Source of the DNA: Adineta vaga
Taxonomy: Eukaryota; Rotifera
DNA length: 64,000 nt
Assembly: GCA_021613535.1 (NCBI GenBank)
Contig: CP075496.1
Span: 2,418,001 to 2,482,000, forward strand
Direction of reading: 5' to 3'
Below, one piece after another: positions 23,872 to 37,300 of the stretch; position 1 is the first letter of the stretch; each line of letters opens with the position of its first letter. Made by a program: the position numbers and the translations under genes. The notes beneath the pieces were generated by a model. It searched no databases. It saw only the letters and a list, made by a program, of their open reading frames with translations, and was not told where the DNA came from.

Positions 23872-25036
23872 GCTTTTTCCTCAGAAATGATGTAGAAACT
23901 ATCTGAATTGAACGGAGAAGTGAAGTCTTTGTCCCGCATCATTGATGAATTCAATTGGTCAATTCATTTTCGTTAACATGAAATTTTAACAATGATATCT
24001 TATTAGTGACATCTCATGTACAGAAATAGTGTAGTCTTTGTTTTTTTTACTTATAGTGATCAGATATTCATAAGAGCAAACAATGAAAACAACAAATGAA
24101 TTAATTTAAATATCATACGTAACAAAGTGTATGTGTAGTTCATAGATTTGTCGAACAAATTCCAATAGAGCACCCACGAAAAAAGTGTCACACAAAAGAT
24201 TCACACATCTTTCTTCGACTTCGATACTATGAATCAGCATTAAATATCTGACAAGGTTGTAATAAGTCTGACAATGACAATAAATTTATGTTTGCGAAAG
24301 GATTCTCATAGGTATGGAATCATTATAGTTAGACAGTTATGGAAAAATAAACTTGCAATGAAAAAACTATTTTTGGTAATCTTTATCATTTTTGTTGTTT
24401 ATTTTGTTCGTGACACCATAGTTTATGAGGAAATATTTTATCCCATGTTGAAACGGCAAAAAACAAAATAGATGCAGAAGTTTGTAATACAAAACGATTA
24501 TTAGTCATAGCTTTATGTGCTTCAAGTGCTGTATAGTTCTCTTTGCAAAACTATCATTAAAAGCTAGTCAAAGAAATGAAGCAAATATGACTGAAAAAAT
24601 ATATAAAAACCGTTGCTTTTCGAGATACGTAAAGTTATGTAATATCAACTTTGACAACTGTCAAATAACAGCTGGTGTAGTGATAGTTATAAGATTCATG
24701 CTTCGTATACTCATATGATTTTTTCATTTGAATATATATAGAAACGAGAGATTTCAAGTTGTTCACTAGCGCCATCTATAGAAGAAATATTCTTTCGTTA
24801 AGAACTTATTTCTTTTCTCAAGATTGTTAAAAACCTCTGCTTGTTTCTTTAATATCTAAAGTATTAACGAAATATTTTTTTATCTAAATAAATCCATGCT
24901 TATCCATAGTCCACACTCCACATCCACATATCTATCTTCTCAAACTGTTTACTCATCATATCACCAACGGTCAAGTTACTTTACCTACTCAATCATTCAG
25001 CTATTTGTCGTTGTTCAGTTCATACAACTCAAATTC
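23872..25036. promoter_or_regulatory. Divergent intergenic region
   Basis: About 1.2 kb separates two divergent coiled-coil genes. Two short open frames on the + strand (around 24274-24718) show neither similarity nor a credible splice partner. Promoters of both neighbours are expected here. Confidence 0.4.
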
Positions 25037-26276
25037 ATGGAAAATTCTTCCTCCTCCTCTTCATCATCACCACAAAAAAGTGAACTAGTTGAAAATATGT
25101 TCAAATCATTGAATTCATATACAAGTGAATTACAACAAGGTTTGTTTATTTTTCTTTGTTTGATTTATTTAGCAGAAAATTCATTTTCTTTTTTCAAGAA
25201 TTGGAATTATTAAATCGAAAAGTTTCGGATCAAAATCGACTTGAACAAACTTATGATAGATCTCAAGAACAACGTATGATTTATTAAACTTTTTCTCATG
25301 GTTAATCTTCAAAATTTCATGTCTTTTTAGTACAAGAAGATTTAATTAAACTTCGTGCAACTATCGAAACGAATACAAGTATGATTATTTTGATAATTTA
25401 ATCTATTATTCTTTCATTTATCAGTTAAACGATCTATTCTCGATCGGAATTTAAATGAACGAACGATGATGTCACAATCGTATGATTAGGATTTAAAAAA
25501 AAACACTATATTTCGAACATTGCATGCTAGGAGTGTCTTTTATCTATGAAATAACGAACATAATTCAAGTGATAATTTCATTTTTAGGTTACATTCTCAA
25601 TTAGTCGAAATACGTCATGAACAAAATCTAATTTCGGATCAAGGAAATACAGCAAAATATAATCATCATCGAAATATGTGAGTAAATAAGACATTTTGAA
25701 TAATATAATAATCCTGTACTTTCTAGTGCGAAAATAACTGAGCAATGTGCTAATTTAACGATGGCATTTCGTACAAATTATCATGCTTATGTATGTATAA
25801 GTTATTGATTTTGATTTGGTTAAATAGTAGGTGATTTCTTCTGCAGGCTCGAGCTGATCTTGAAGAAATTCAGAAAAAAACTGAAAATCGTTTAAAGAAT
25901 ATATCTGAAGAAGGTAATTTTTATCCATTACTCTTTTAAAATTATCATTCGAAGAAATTTATTTTTTAGTATCGAATATTGAATTATCAACTGTAAATAA
26001 TAAGAATAAATTTATTGAATTGAACAAAAAACTTGATCGAGAAATAACACATTTTAATTACTTGAAAGAATCTATCGAAATTATTGCGTATGAAATTGAA
26101 TAATTTTTCAAGAATAATTTGTTCAGCTTATTTTCATATTCTATAGGAATAAACTTCAATTTGATTATGAAGATCTAATCAAATTCGATAATCTCGAAAA
26201 ACAATTAGCTGATATACAAATTTCGATTAATGAATTAGAAGCTTGGCATAATCGAACAAGTAATTCATGGATATAG
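25037..26276 (+). CDS. Unknown coiled-coil protein (possibly CCDC122-like)
   Basis: Nine exons (25037-25139, 25199-25273, 25331-25378, 25425-25479, 25588-25677, 25727-25790, 25847-25913, 25970-26087, 26147-26276) give 249 residues. A Ser run follows the start; the rest is helical and charged, with heptad-like spacing of Leu and Ile throughout. An alternative end is possible: a donor at 26260 with an acceptor ending at 26311 would replace the last residues with NYPSEK and a stop at 26329-26331. Length and composition recall small coiled-coil proteins such as CCDC122, but the similarity is weak and I would not transfer a function. It is followed by the calmodulin-like gene after only about 100-160 bases on the same strand. 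Confidence 0.75.
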
Positions 26277-26433
26277 TAGAAATTGATCGTACTAAAACTT
26301 GTTCCATTTAGATTATCCATCAGAAAAATGATCATATTCTTCATTTGTTTTGTGTTTTTGATTAGATTTAGATAAATAATTAGAATATTTCTTTACTTTT
26401 CATTTTGATACTTGTAGATATAAAATAAAAATC

Positions 26434-26976
26434 ATGGCAAATACTTCCGATGAAATACGACAATATCGAGAAGCTTTTTCTTTATTTGATAAAGATCATG
26501 ATGATGTTATTGCACCACAAGAATTGGGTAAATATTTTTCTTTTTAAAAATTTCAAGGAAATTTTGATGATTTTCAGGTGTAATTCTTCGTTCATGTGGT
26601 TTATCACCATCGGAAGCTGATTTACAAAAAATTCAACAACAAGTTGGAAGAAAAATTGATTTCAATACATTTGTACGTGTAGCACAAGATTTCAAAGCAA
26701 ATCATCGAGAAACGGATGATGATATACGTGAAGCATTTCGAGTTTTTGATAAAGATGGAACTGGTTATGTTAGTGTATCGGAATTGAAACATGCAATGAT
26801 ATCATTAGGCGAACGATTATCCGAAGAAGAAGTCGATGAATTAATTCGTGAAGCAGATCTTGATGCTGATGGACGGTAAATGAATGTTTTATTCGAATGA
26901 TGTTTGATTTTTATTATCGAATTCTAGATGCAATTGTGAAGATCTCGTAGGAATCTTAACAAATAAACACCGTTGA
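26434..26976 (+). CDS. Calmodulin-like EF-hand protein
   Basis: Three exons (26434-26527, 26578-26875, 26928-26976) give 146 residues, close to calmodulin's 148. The four-EF-hand frame is kept: loop 1 [12 protein letters not shown], loop 3 [12 protein letters not shown] and loop 4 DLDADGRCNCED keep the acidic ligands. Loop 2 has shrunk to [10 protein letters not shown] and should not bind calcium. The helix [23 protein letters not shown] is close to calmodulin (positions about 103-126). It is a divergent calmodulin or CALML-type sensor, not true calmodulin, and its targets are unknown. An AG acceptor (26416-26417) lies 16 bases before the ATG, and the previous gene ends just upstream, which fits trans-splicing. 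Confidence 0.9.
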
Positions 26977-27250
26977 GAATGAAATATCGTTTAGCAATGA
27001 ACAGAAATCTATACATTCTATTTAATCATCTTTCTCTTTGTTGTCTATGTAATCTTTAGAATTCATATTTACATTCCTCTTCTAATTCTTCTTTTTTTTT
27101 ATTATATTGAATGATAATTCTAATCTTTTATGGTTCGTTTTAAACTATATAATCATTATTATGTATTCACTTGGAATGATGAATCAGATAAATACATTTA
27201 TTCTTTTTTTTTTTTGATTTACAGATAATAAGAGTGTATTGAGGAGAAGA

Positions 27251-29024
27251 ATGTTATCAAAAAACTTTCTTCGGTATGTATACTTATTTCATATAAAATC
27301 TAGTGAATAAGATTATTTCAATAGATTGTTTACTACTTCTAAGAACATCAAATATCAACAAATATTTTCTTGTTATGCTAGTACGGTATGTGAATATGAA
27401 TGGAAGAAATGAATTGTATTTTTCTAATCATAGAATTCGAAATCAAATGGAAATGTGAAAGAATCTGTAGTTGATCAAAATGAAAAGATTGTTCCAAAAG
27501 ATGAACTTTTCTCATTTATTGTTCGATGTATGTTAAAAGTTGGTACACGACCATCTCATGCGGAAGTCTTAGCAGATAATCTATCTATGGCGGACTATCG
27601 TGGTACATAAATAGTCTCGTTCTTGTGTAGATTTTTATAGAAGTTTAATGTTTATGTGTTGTAAAAATAGGTCATTACAGTCATGGTCTAAATCGACTTG
27701 ATATGTATGTGAATGATATCAAGAATGGAACAACGGCAAAAGATGGTTTGATTATTGATAAAGTAGTTTATTTTTTATTAACTTGTCTGAATTAATTAGG
27801 AAATCCTGTTATTTTGAAAGAATCACCTGGAACTGCATTAGTAGATGGACAGAATTTATTAGGTCCGTACGTTGGTAAATTCTGTATGAATTTAGCTATG
27901 GAAAAATCTAAGAAAATTGGTATTGGATTAGTTGCTGCACGTCGTTCAAATCATTTCGGTATTGCTGGTTATTATGCACTAAAAGCTGTAGATAGTAATC
28001 TGATTGGATGGGCTGTATGTTTAATCATCATCTATTGATGTTTTCCTTCTATTCTAAGACATGAGCTATTTTAGTTTACTAATACAAGTCCACTTGTTGT
28101 ACCAACACGTTCCAAAACACAATCGTTAGGTTAGATTTTTCTTAGATAAATAAACCATCAAGAAAATAATTATATTTATCTATTTAGGAACAAATCCAAT
28201 GTAAATGAAAAATTTCTTAATAACAGAATCTAATTTTCAATTCTATGATTCATTTCTGTAGAGCATTTGGTGCACCTGGTATAAATGGTGATAGTTTTAT
28301 GCTTGATATGGCTACATCAACTGTTGCATTGGGAAAAGTAGAAATAAGTCAAAGACGAGGTTCGGATATTCCAAATACATGGGGTGTAAATGCCGAAGGT
28401 TTAATTGAACATTATTTCTATTCTATTATGCGAAACATTTTCTTTTGTTCTATGATATGTAGGTGTTCCAGTTACAAAACCGAATGAAGTAGAAGGTTTA
28501 TTAGCTTTAGGTGGACCAGAAGAATCATCCGGATACAAAGGTTATGGTTTAGCAATGATGGTTGAAATTCTTTGTGGAATTTTATCAGGTAAATCATTCA
28601 TCTATAGAAAGTAATGAGGAAAATCTTGAATATCTTTCAATCTTATTACTAGGTGGTCATTTTGGTCCATGGATTCGTTCATGGAAATCGGGTACAAGTG
28701 AAGCAAATTTGGGACAATGTTTTATTGCTATTAATCCTAATGCATTTGAAGATGACTTCGATCAACGTTTACAAAAGCTAATCAATTACTGTCGAGCTTT
28801 ACCACCATCAGGTAAATGAACTGTTGCTGTTGATTTTGATTTATCAAATTTTGCAATTTGACATTATAGAATCTGGTAAACCAGTATTAATTGCTGGTGA
28901 TCCTGAACGAGTACATATGGCTAAATGTGATAAACTCGGTGGAATTCCATATCCATCTTCGCAAATTCAATTCATACATGATTTAGCACGTTCATTAAAA
29001 ATTGATATACCACAAATTCAATAA
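27251..29024 (+). CDS. LDH2/MDH2-type malate/L-lactate dehydrogenase
   Basis: Eleven exons (27251-27273, 27325-27385, 27434-27602, 27671-27745, 27800-28014, 28075-28129, 28188-28200, 28262-28398, 28463-28588, 28653-28811, 28870-29024) give 395 residues. The family (YjmC/ComC type, unrelated to classical Rossmann MDH) oxidises 2-hydroxyacids with NAD(P). Seen motifs: GHYSHGLNRL, RRSNHFGIAGYYA, GAPGINGDSFMLDMATS and GGPEESSGYKGYGLAMMVE. The first about 30 residues are basic and hydroxylated, possibly a mitochondrial presequence. Exon 7 is only 13 bases long and sits inside the conserved GTNP-I-AFGAP stretch. A strong T-tract/AG (27223-27224) lies 26 bases before the ATG. Confidence 0.93.
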
Positions 29025-29220
29025 ATTCTTCTTTCATATTGTGTTTGTTTTTCGATATCCGTAATTTTTCTGTTTATATCATTCAATGAATCAAATTATA
29101 AACCATGCAATGTAGCAATCTAATGATTATTTTTTTTTGACTTTTGTGTGAAATAGAAACAGAACATTAGTTTAGTTTACTTTTCTTTGTATTCGCTGTA
29201 GATCATTTCAAATCTAATCA

Positions 29221-32200
29221 ATGTCATCTCGTCGTTTACCTCGTAATCAACATATCATTCCAAAACATTATGATGTTCATTTAACAACTGATCTCGATTC
29301 TGGTCAATTTTGTGGTTCTGTTCAAATTGATTTAATTATAGAAGAATATAATCAAATGTCAATTAAACTTGATACATCACATTTAACTATTGATTTATCA
29401 TCCATCTCATTAATAATAATCTCATCGGCAACAGAAATCAAATGTTCTGTTGAATTAAATGATTTAAATGAACTTCTGGAAATTTGTCTTCCGAATGAAC
29501 AAACATTCTCTCCACAAATTCCATATCGTTTAATCATCAATTCATTTTCAGGTCATATATCAACACAAAATCAAATTGGTTTTTACCGTTCAACAGTTGA
29601 TATTCTATCGCATAATAATCAATTGAATGAAATGTCTTTTGTTAAAAAACATTATGGAATAACACAAATGTCACCAACACATTGTCGTCGAGTATTTCCT
29701 TGTTTTGATGAACCATGTCTACGTGCAACATTTGATTTAACACTCGATATTCCAAAACATATGCAAGCTTTATCGAATATGCCAGAACTTTATTCACAAG
29801 ATCATTCGATGAATAGTGAAACTCGACGTATTCGTTTTCAACGTACACCATCAATGCCAACCTTTCTTCTATGTTTTGTTATTGGAGAATTCGATATGGT
29901 TAAAAGTGAACCTGTTCAACGAATAAAAAACGATTCTGAGTTAGTTGAATTTTGAATGTAAACATTACTAAATATTTATTGAATATAGATTGGCTCCAAT
30001 TGAATTAACAGCATATACATTACCGGGAAGAAAACATGAAGCTACATTTGCATTAAATTGTGCACGAAAAGCTTTACATTTTTATGCGGATTTATTTCAA
30101 ATCGAATATCCAATGCCAAAACTTGATCTAGTTGCGGTACCTGATCTATTTTATCCAGCTATGGAAGATTGGGCAATCATTCTTTTTAAGGTTTGATTAA
30201 AAAAGACTAGAACATATATAGAGATGAGAAATGTTCAAATTATTTTTGTTTTAGGAAGAAGAAATGTTAATTAATGAAGATCATGCTATTAGTGTCCAAT
30301 ATCGTAATGTATGTCAATCTGTTACACATGAAATAGCTCATCAATGGTTCGGTAATTTAGTAAGCATTCATTGGTGGAATGATGTTTATGTTATTGAAGG
30401 TTGATAGCAATGAATTGAATTATGTGTTATTGATTTCTATGTTTTTAGGATTTGCTAAATGGTTTGAATATTTAGCAACAGATTATATTGTTCCAGAATA
30501 CAATGTATTTTCGGAATTTTTTTCGACACAATTTGTTCGTTATTTCGATTATTGTATTAATATTCTTCATAATGAAGCCGATGATATTGATGAGAAAGAT
30601 TTCTCTTTTGAAGGTTATATTTATTCAAAAGGTTCATGTTTAATGCGTATGTTACATTTATTCATTGGACAAGATGATTTTCTTGAATCGACTCGATTAT
30701 TTCTACGTCGATATTCATATCGTACAGCAACTGCAATTGATTTTTGGACATGTGTAGAAGAAATAACTAAATTACCCATAAGTATATTCAATAACACATC
30801 AATTTTTTCTCCAGTAACAAATGGATTTTTATTCTTCTAGAACAAATAGTATATAGTTGGTGTAAGAAAAAAAGTTATCCAGTTGTACAAGTAAAAATGC
30901 TTGGTCACGATGAGACGACAGGTAAGAAAAAGAGAAGCATTCGATTTCTATGACAATGATATTTATTTAGGAATTTACGATTTGGAATTGAAACAAATGA
31001 GTTTTTGTCGAGGTCATGAAAAAGAAAAACAGTCCGATGAGAAAAAAATTTCTTGTCATTGTATTAGAACAGGTGATTTAATATGTGATACAAAACATCA
31101 TATGAATCTTCATCAATCCATTGATCAAGATTCAAATTGGATCATACCAATAACAGTCATTAATAATCAATCCGATGACTTTGTAACGAAATATTTACTG
31201 ACGAAAGAACAAGAAATTCTTCATATTAATACGAATTTATCTTTGGAAAAAGATGATGATGAACCATTGATAAAAAAACGTCGTCATTCATCTTTAGCAT
31301 CGACTTGGTTCAAATTAAATATCTGTTCAGGTGGTCCCTATCGAGTGTTCTATTCTTCGGATATGTTAGAAGAATTAATTCAAGCAATGATTAAACAAGA
31401 ATTGAATACATTTGACAGATTTAATCTTGAAAATGATATGTATGCTTTAGTTATGGGTGGATTTACATCATTAGTTGACTATTTAAACTTATTATTAAAT
31501 GGATATGTAAATGAATTAGATGATGAACTTGTTTGGAAAGATATTGAAAGTAATATTATACGAATTGGTACATTATTAGAATATGATAAAGAATTATTTG
31601 AGTTTTATCGAAAATTTGTTTTATTTTTCCATCGATATTTATATCAAAGAATTGGCTTTATGCCGAATGATAATGATTCAATTGCACGTGGACGTTTAAG
31701 ATGTTTTCTATTGGTGATATTAGGTAAATTATTTACAAGAAAAATCTTCTTTTCTTTTCTTTTTGAACAAGAGCGAGAATTACTTTGTTCATCATATTTT
31801 TAGTTCTTAGTATTCGAGTAAATTTCGAAGAGATAGAATAGAAGTTTCATATTGAATAATTATTTCTATGTCATATTTTGAAAACTAGGTACAATTGGTC
31901 ACGATTCAGCTATTATTTCAAAAGCTCGTGAACAATTACTTGTATATTTAAATGATTCTTCAGTAACTGTTCTTTGGCCAATATGTGCAATAGTAGCTCA
32001 TCATGCATCTGAAATCGATTTAAATAATCTTTTGAAATTATGGGAACAACGTACACGTCGTGATGATCGTCTTCGTTGTGCTTATGGTTTATCATATGTT
32101 CAAGATCCAATTCATATCGATCGTGTATTAGATTTATTTACTACGACGAATAATTTTATTCGTTTACATGAACGTATTGAATGTTATAAAGGTTTTTGTT

Positions 32201-32859
32201 TAAGTAAACAAGGTCGATATTATTATCAACGATATATTGAAAATAATTGGTTATTAATTCGAACAAATTATAATGATGAATATCTTGAAGCACTTATTCG
32301 TGAAACATTTGGATATTTTTCTACAAAAGATGAAGCAATACGTATTGAAGAATTCTTTCTTTCAAATGAAACGTTTCAACAAAAATATAAAAGCAATTTA
32401 AAAGAAACACCATCAACACCATGTACTCGTATAGCTGTACATTTATGTTTAGATGATAATGAATTATCGACAATAAATAAAAGTAGTTTACCATCGCCTA
32501 TTCTTAATCAACAACAACAACAACAACAACAACATTATTCAATGATTCCACATAAAGTTCGAGAAGTAGCTTCAATTATTGCTCATACAACACGTACACG
32601 TGCTGCTTTACTTGAACGTGATCGTGAACGTTTACTAACGTTTTTTCAATCTGATAATTTTCCGATTTTATCATCGAATTTCATCGCATCTAGTCAGCTT
32701 CTTTCAGTTAATACCATCAATGTACCAAATGTAATTTCAACATGTTCACCAACGATAACAACGAGTGGAAATAAACGAAAACGACGATTATCATCATTAA
32801 ATACAACAAATTCATCACCACCCGTACGAAATCTATTAGCATCAGATACGAGTGTTTAA
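29221..32859 (+). CDS. M1-family zinc aminopeptidase with long C-terminal extension
   Basis: Seven exons (29221-29939, 29989-30190, 30255-30399, 30449-30781, 30841-30921, 30971-31723, 31889-32859) give 1067 residues. The N-terminal beta domain starts [12 protein letters not shown]. The zinc site is HEIAHQWF (His332, Glu333, His336) with Glu355 in IEGFAKW, and [10 protein letters not shown] follows as in puromycin-sensitive aminopeptidases. The substrate-binding GAMEN motif reads PAMED (296-300), keeping Glu but losing Gly and Asn. The ERAP-like helical C domain covers about 640-880. After it come a Gln run, an Arg-rich stretch and a Ser/Thr-rich tail with [10 protein letters not shown], a likely nuclear signal. 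No signal peptide or TM is seen, so it is cytosolic or nuclear. It starts 197 bases after the dehydrogenase. Confidence 0.9.
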
Positions 32860-34157
32860 TATCATGAAAACAAAAGTCAATTAATATTTGATCGTTTGAG
32901 TCTCTTTGTGTGCGTGTATGTATAAGAATTACCACATACGATCTCATTTGTTTTTCTTTCCTTCAATGTCTTTTCTTCTTCTTCTTTTTTTTTACTTCTT
33001 TTTCTTTCTCTTTCTCTGGTGAATCGATGTGCTATGTGATTCTTCGTTATTTTTTGTTTTTGTTTGCTTTCAAAACTTTCTTGCTGTGAATCAAAGATAT
33101 ATTAATAAAAGAGAACCGATATGAGTCTGTATAGAAATATTCAAAAATAAAAAAAACACAAACATATTTTATCTTTCCTAATAAATAACTCTTATATCAT
33201 ACATACATTCAGATGTCAATAACAAGTCGATTTGTAGACTATGTTGAAGGACATAGTATCTAAGAAAAAAAAATGAATCATTCTCTATCGTTGAACTTTC
33301 ATTGCAACCAAAAAACAAAAAAAAACTTCAGGTAAGTTAAAAATAGCAAGCAATTTGCAATATCTTTGATTGTATTTGTTCTTAAAATAGCAAAGAACAA
33401 CAACAATTGAGAATAGATGAGTTAATCGAAAATAATTGCGACATTCGATTATATGTCAATATTTAATCGATTGGTATTTTTTCTTTTTCATTTTCAACTC
33501 AACCAACTTTATTAAAAGAAAAAAGAAAACTAACTAATGTAATGTAATATATAGTGTTTTTTTCTCCTCTTCTTCTATTGACATTTCGGAGTTTCATTGC
33601 CGGATGTAGATTATTCAGAAGATAAGAACTATTTTCTTCTTTTGTGTACATATATATGTATATAAATATATTGATCGTATCAATAACCTTTACATGTTTT
33701 TTTTCCTAAAGACGTCATTTACCTATTGACAAGATACAAAATCTATCAATCACCTATTCGATGCGTTATTACACAAAAGTAAATGTTTATATAAGGTTAG
33801 TATAGATGTTTTCGAGTAAAGTATGAAACGAAAAAGAAAAATAAGAAGACCTATCGAATTTGGTCATGTACGTGTTTTTTCATTCGTATAAATTGTTTTC
33901 CTTTAGTAATAAGAAGTACCTTGCAGGTACAAATATTATTAGAAAAAACAAACTTTATAATTTTGTATATAAATATCCTGCCTCTCAAAAATATTCTCAT
34001 TTCAGTCTTTTGATATCTTCAGTTAAAAAGTTCGACCATTAATTGATATTTGTCAATCGATTTCTCTTTATTCTTACTTATTACGTTCTTTCTTTTATTT
34101 CTCATCTTTGTATATTAGATCAATATTTAAAAGGGTATATGTAACCAAACGACATTG
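32860..34157. other. Intergenic region before AMPK gamma
   Basis: About 1.3 kb of A+T-rich sequence with the aminopeptidase 3' UTR (AATAAA-like text near 33104) and presumably the promoter of AMPK gamma first exon A. No coding sequence is supported. Confidence 0.4.
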
Positions 34158-34373
34158 ATGATTATGCGACGACATTCGGTAGATCCCGAGAGTATAAAAA
34201 AACAGATTATCTCTGTGTTCACTACATCATCACGCAAACGTCAAAATTCAACAACAACACCAACAAACAATCGAATTCTAAGTTTTACTCGATATACACG
34301 ACGTTTTAGTGTTCCTGATAAGAAATATTCGGATACATCCTATCCTAATGCCGAACTTCATACAATTAAAGAG
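34158..34373 (+). promoter_or_regulatory. AMPK gamma alternative first exon A (72 codons)
   Basis: Open from ATG 34158 to a consensus donor (gag|gtaagt) with phase 0. The 72 residues are basic and end [19 protein letters not shown] plus a short acidic tail. RRHS and RRFS fit the basophilic R-R-x-S phosphorylation rule. Its own promoter should lie just upstream; splicing skips about 4 kb to 38381. Confidence 0.7.
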
Positions 34374-37300
34374 GTAAGTGAACTGCTGATCATTCTAACA
34401 TGCTTGCTGTCTGCTTTGTAAGCTTAACTGCGTCATCTGATTAGCATAGCATGAAAATTGCATGCGCAAAATTCGTTTTGTCCTCTCTCTTCCTTTTCTA
34501 TTCTCTCGAGGAGTCATTAAATTGGTAATGATCATCGACATTTGAGTGGAAGTACTTCTATTTGTGTAACACTCGAATGTCGAATAAGACACAGCAGAGA
34601 TCAAACAAAACAACAAAAGAAAAAGATGTTTTTGTTTTCTCTATTCGAAAAAAAAAACATTCGAAAAGAAAGTTTATTAAAAAAACATTGATGAAATTTT
34701 ATTCATGCCAATATTATTAATAGAAGAAGAGGACTCCAACAGAACGGAGAGAGAAAAAAAATTAATTAAATAAAAATGATCCGTAAAATGAGAATGCTCA
34801 TTGACAACAATAAATAAAATGAACTACCCAAGTCTATGATTGTACTTACTGATGTTAGTGTCATCGATAAATAGGAATTCTCTCGGTTTTTTTTCTCTAC
34901 GCTCACATTCCTTTCTTCTTCTTCTTCTTCTTCGTTTTTATTCGAGATGAGAAAAATATTTTTAGTAATGACGACAAAAGACGCCAGCAGGCAAACTTTT
35001 TCTGCCTGCTCTAACTGACAAGAAAGAGAGTAATGGTGTTCGGATGTGAAAAAGAAAAATGTATAAAGAGAAAGAGAGAATGAAGGAAAAAAAGCGAGAT
35101 GAGATTTACAAATGCTGCTTAGTAAACCAAAAATATTCAACGCGGGTGGTGCATTCGTCTAGATAGATTTGATTAACGTCTTACGGTAAAATATCCGGTT
35201 TTCTTTTAAATTTTGTTTGAAAATGACGGGTGAGAGACGAAATACTCTCTTTGCACCTATAAATGGATTTGATTTTACAATAAATGATCGAACACGACGA
35301 TATTCGACACCTGATAAACAAGATCTTGAAACAATCTATGAGGTAAATATGAAAATATTATAATTGAAACGAGGAACGATTTCTTTATCTTTCCTTAATT
35401 ATCATGTGGTTCAGAGGTTATTGTCTAATCAATGAATCGAAAGATTTCTATGCTCATTACATTCTTTACTATTCAAATAGAGAAACAAATAAGTTGTTTT
35501 TAGTAATTATAAGATGAAGAAAGGTATATGTATAATATATTTCGCAATAGAAATCAAAATGATTCATATTCAATAAGGAAAAAAGTTGTACTTGAATGTC
35601 AAATTCCTATTTGAGATCATTAATCATACCAGAATCAAATAGTTCTTCTTTGTTTCTCATGAAAATGTATAATAGATCTATCGAAGAAAAGTTCAAATGA
35701 TCTTAATCTTTAGGTTATTTATGAGTATTCATAATCAATCTCGACAATCTCTTAAGATTTGTCGAAAACTATTTAATTTTAAAACGGAAAAATCTCGATT
35801 GATATTCTTTAACTTGATTGTCAATTAGATTTCCTTCGATTTATCCTATTCAATTACTAAATACGTGATTTTTTTCCAATCGAATATATACGTTGTCCTA
35901 CATTTGTCAAGTATTCGAACTAGATTACATTAGCATAATATAGAACTCTATTCTGTTGTTCTACGTATCTCGAAGACAACATCTACAATTCATACAAACT
36001 AAATCATGCCTGATGGAATATAGTTTGTCTTGTAAGCTTTAATAGAACGCTCAGTGTTTAATCTGTGAGAAATAAAGTATTTATATATGGTATGGAAAAC
36101 AACATACCTATATGATGAAATATTCACGTGCATCGCACGAGAACGACATTGTTGAGTGTCGAGTAAATAAATGCATTGTTCACATGAGAATAGAGAGAAA
36201 ACATATTTTTTTCTCTATTTTTATTAAAATGTCAAATATAGACTAAAGACAGAAAGCATCGTTATTATTTCATGTCTGTTATACATTTTTATCGATATAA
36301 ATAGAAAGAACGAATATCAAATGAAAGAAATTTTCCGATCGATACTTCTGGTGAGAATAAATTTGCTTTTACTTTGTTGAGTTAAACGATGAATGTATGC
36401 TCTTTTCTATGCGCGGAAGTGTGTATGTGTGAGATTACTAGTGGAATTTTGAAGAAAACCATTGACGTCATACGTTGAGATATGAGTCACATACTATGAA
36501 TAATAATTGTAGCAGATAGAAACACGTTCATTACGCAACAGTAAAACGTATGTTTTTTCGTACTGAAAATTTCGATTTTTATCTTGTATTCTATTCGTCA
36601 TTTCGTCAATTAGGTTAACCAAAAACTGAAAAAAATATTGATGTTATTTTCATTATCATTGTACGAACAGGTGACGTTGATTGATGACGATTATTGATAT
36701 CCATGTTTCTCGAACATCCTTTTCAATGTGTATATATGTGACCTTCTAACATCAAGACATGACGTGTATGTATATGACTCGAGTGAGCTGTATTCATCTT
36801 TCTTTCTTTATAGAACTGCTTTTCCATCATTCTTTTTTTTTCGTCAATAATATTTCCTTTACTTTCTTTCTCTCTCTCTCTCGCCTTCTTTGCTTTATTC
36901 TTCTCGTTTGTATCGTTGTTGTTAGCAGCAGTAGTAGTAGTAGTATTAGTAGTTCGAGTGCAAGTAATAGACAGAAATTCTTACGAAGTGAGAAGCAAAA
37001 GAACTTTTTTTTCCTTTTTGTCGTTTGTTACATGTATGACAGTCTAAAACGATGTAATGAATGAAGCAACGACTAACATAGAGAGAAAACGGGATGTCTA
37101 GATAGATGTATGTGCGATATAAACGAAAGGAGAGAAAAAATGCACCCGGTTTTTTTCCCATCACACATATTTTATCTATCCTTTTCGAATTTGCAATCTA
37201 TTGACATCCAAGAAGGAAAAAACGAGAACCATTGGAAGTACGACTCGTGACTTGCTTTATGAATCAATAAACTAAGAACAGGAAAGAGAAAAATGTTGTG

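Noticed and set aside
24274-24718. Two short + strand open frames as small genes
   Set aside because: No family match, no signal peptide pattern, and they lie in a divergent promoter region.
34395-35140. Minus-strand open frames between AMPK gamma exons A and B
   Set aside because: They consist of low-complexity Ser/Leu/Phe text antisense to intron sequence.
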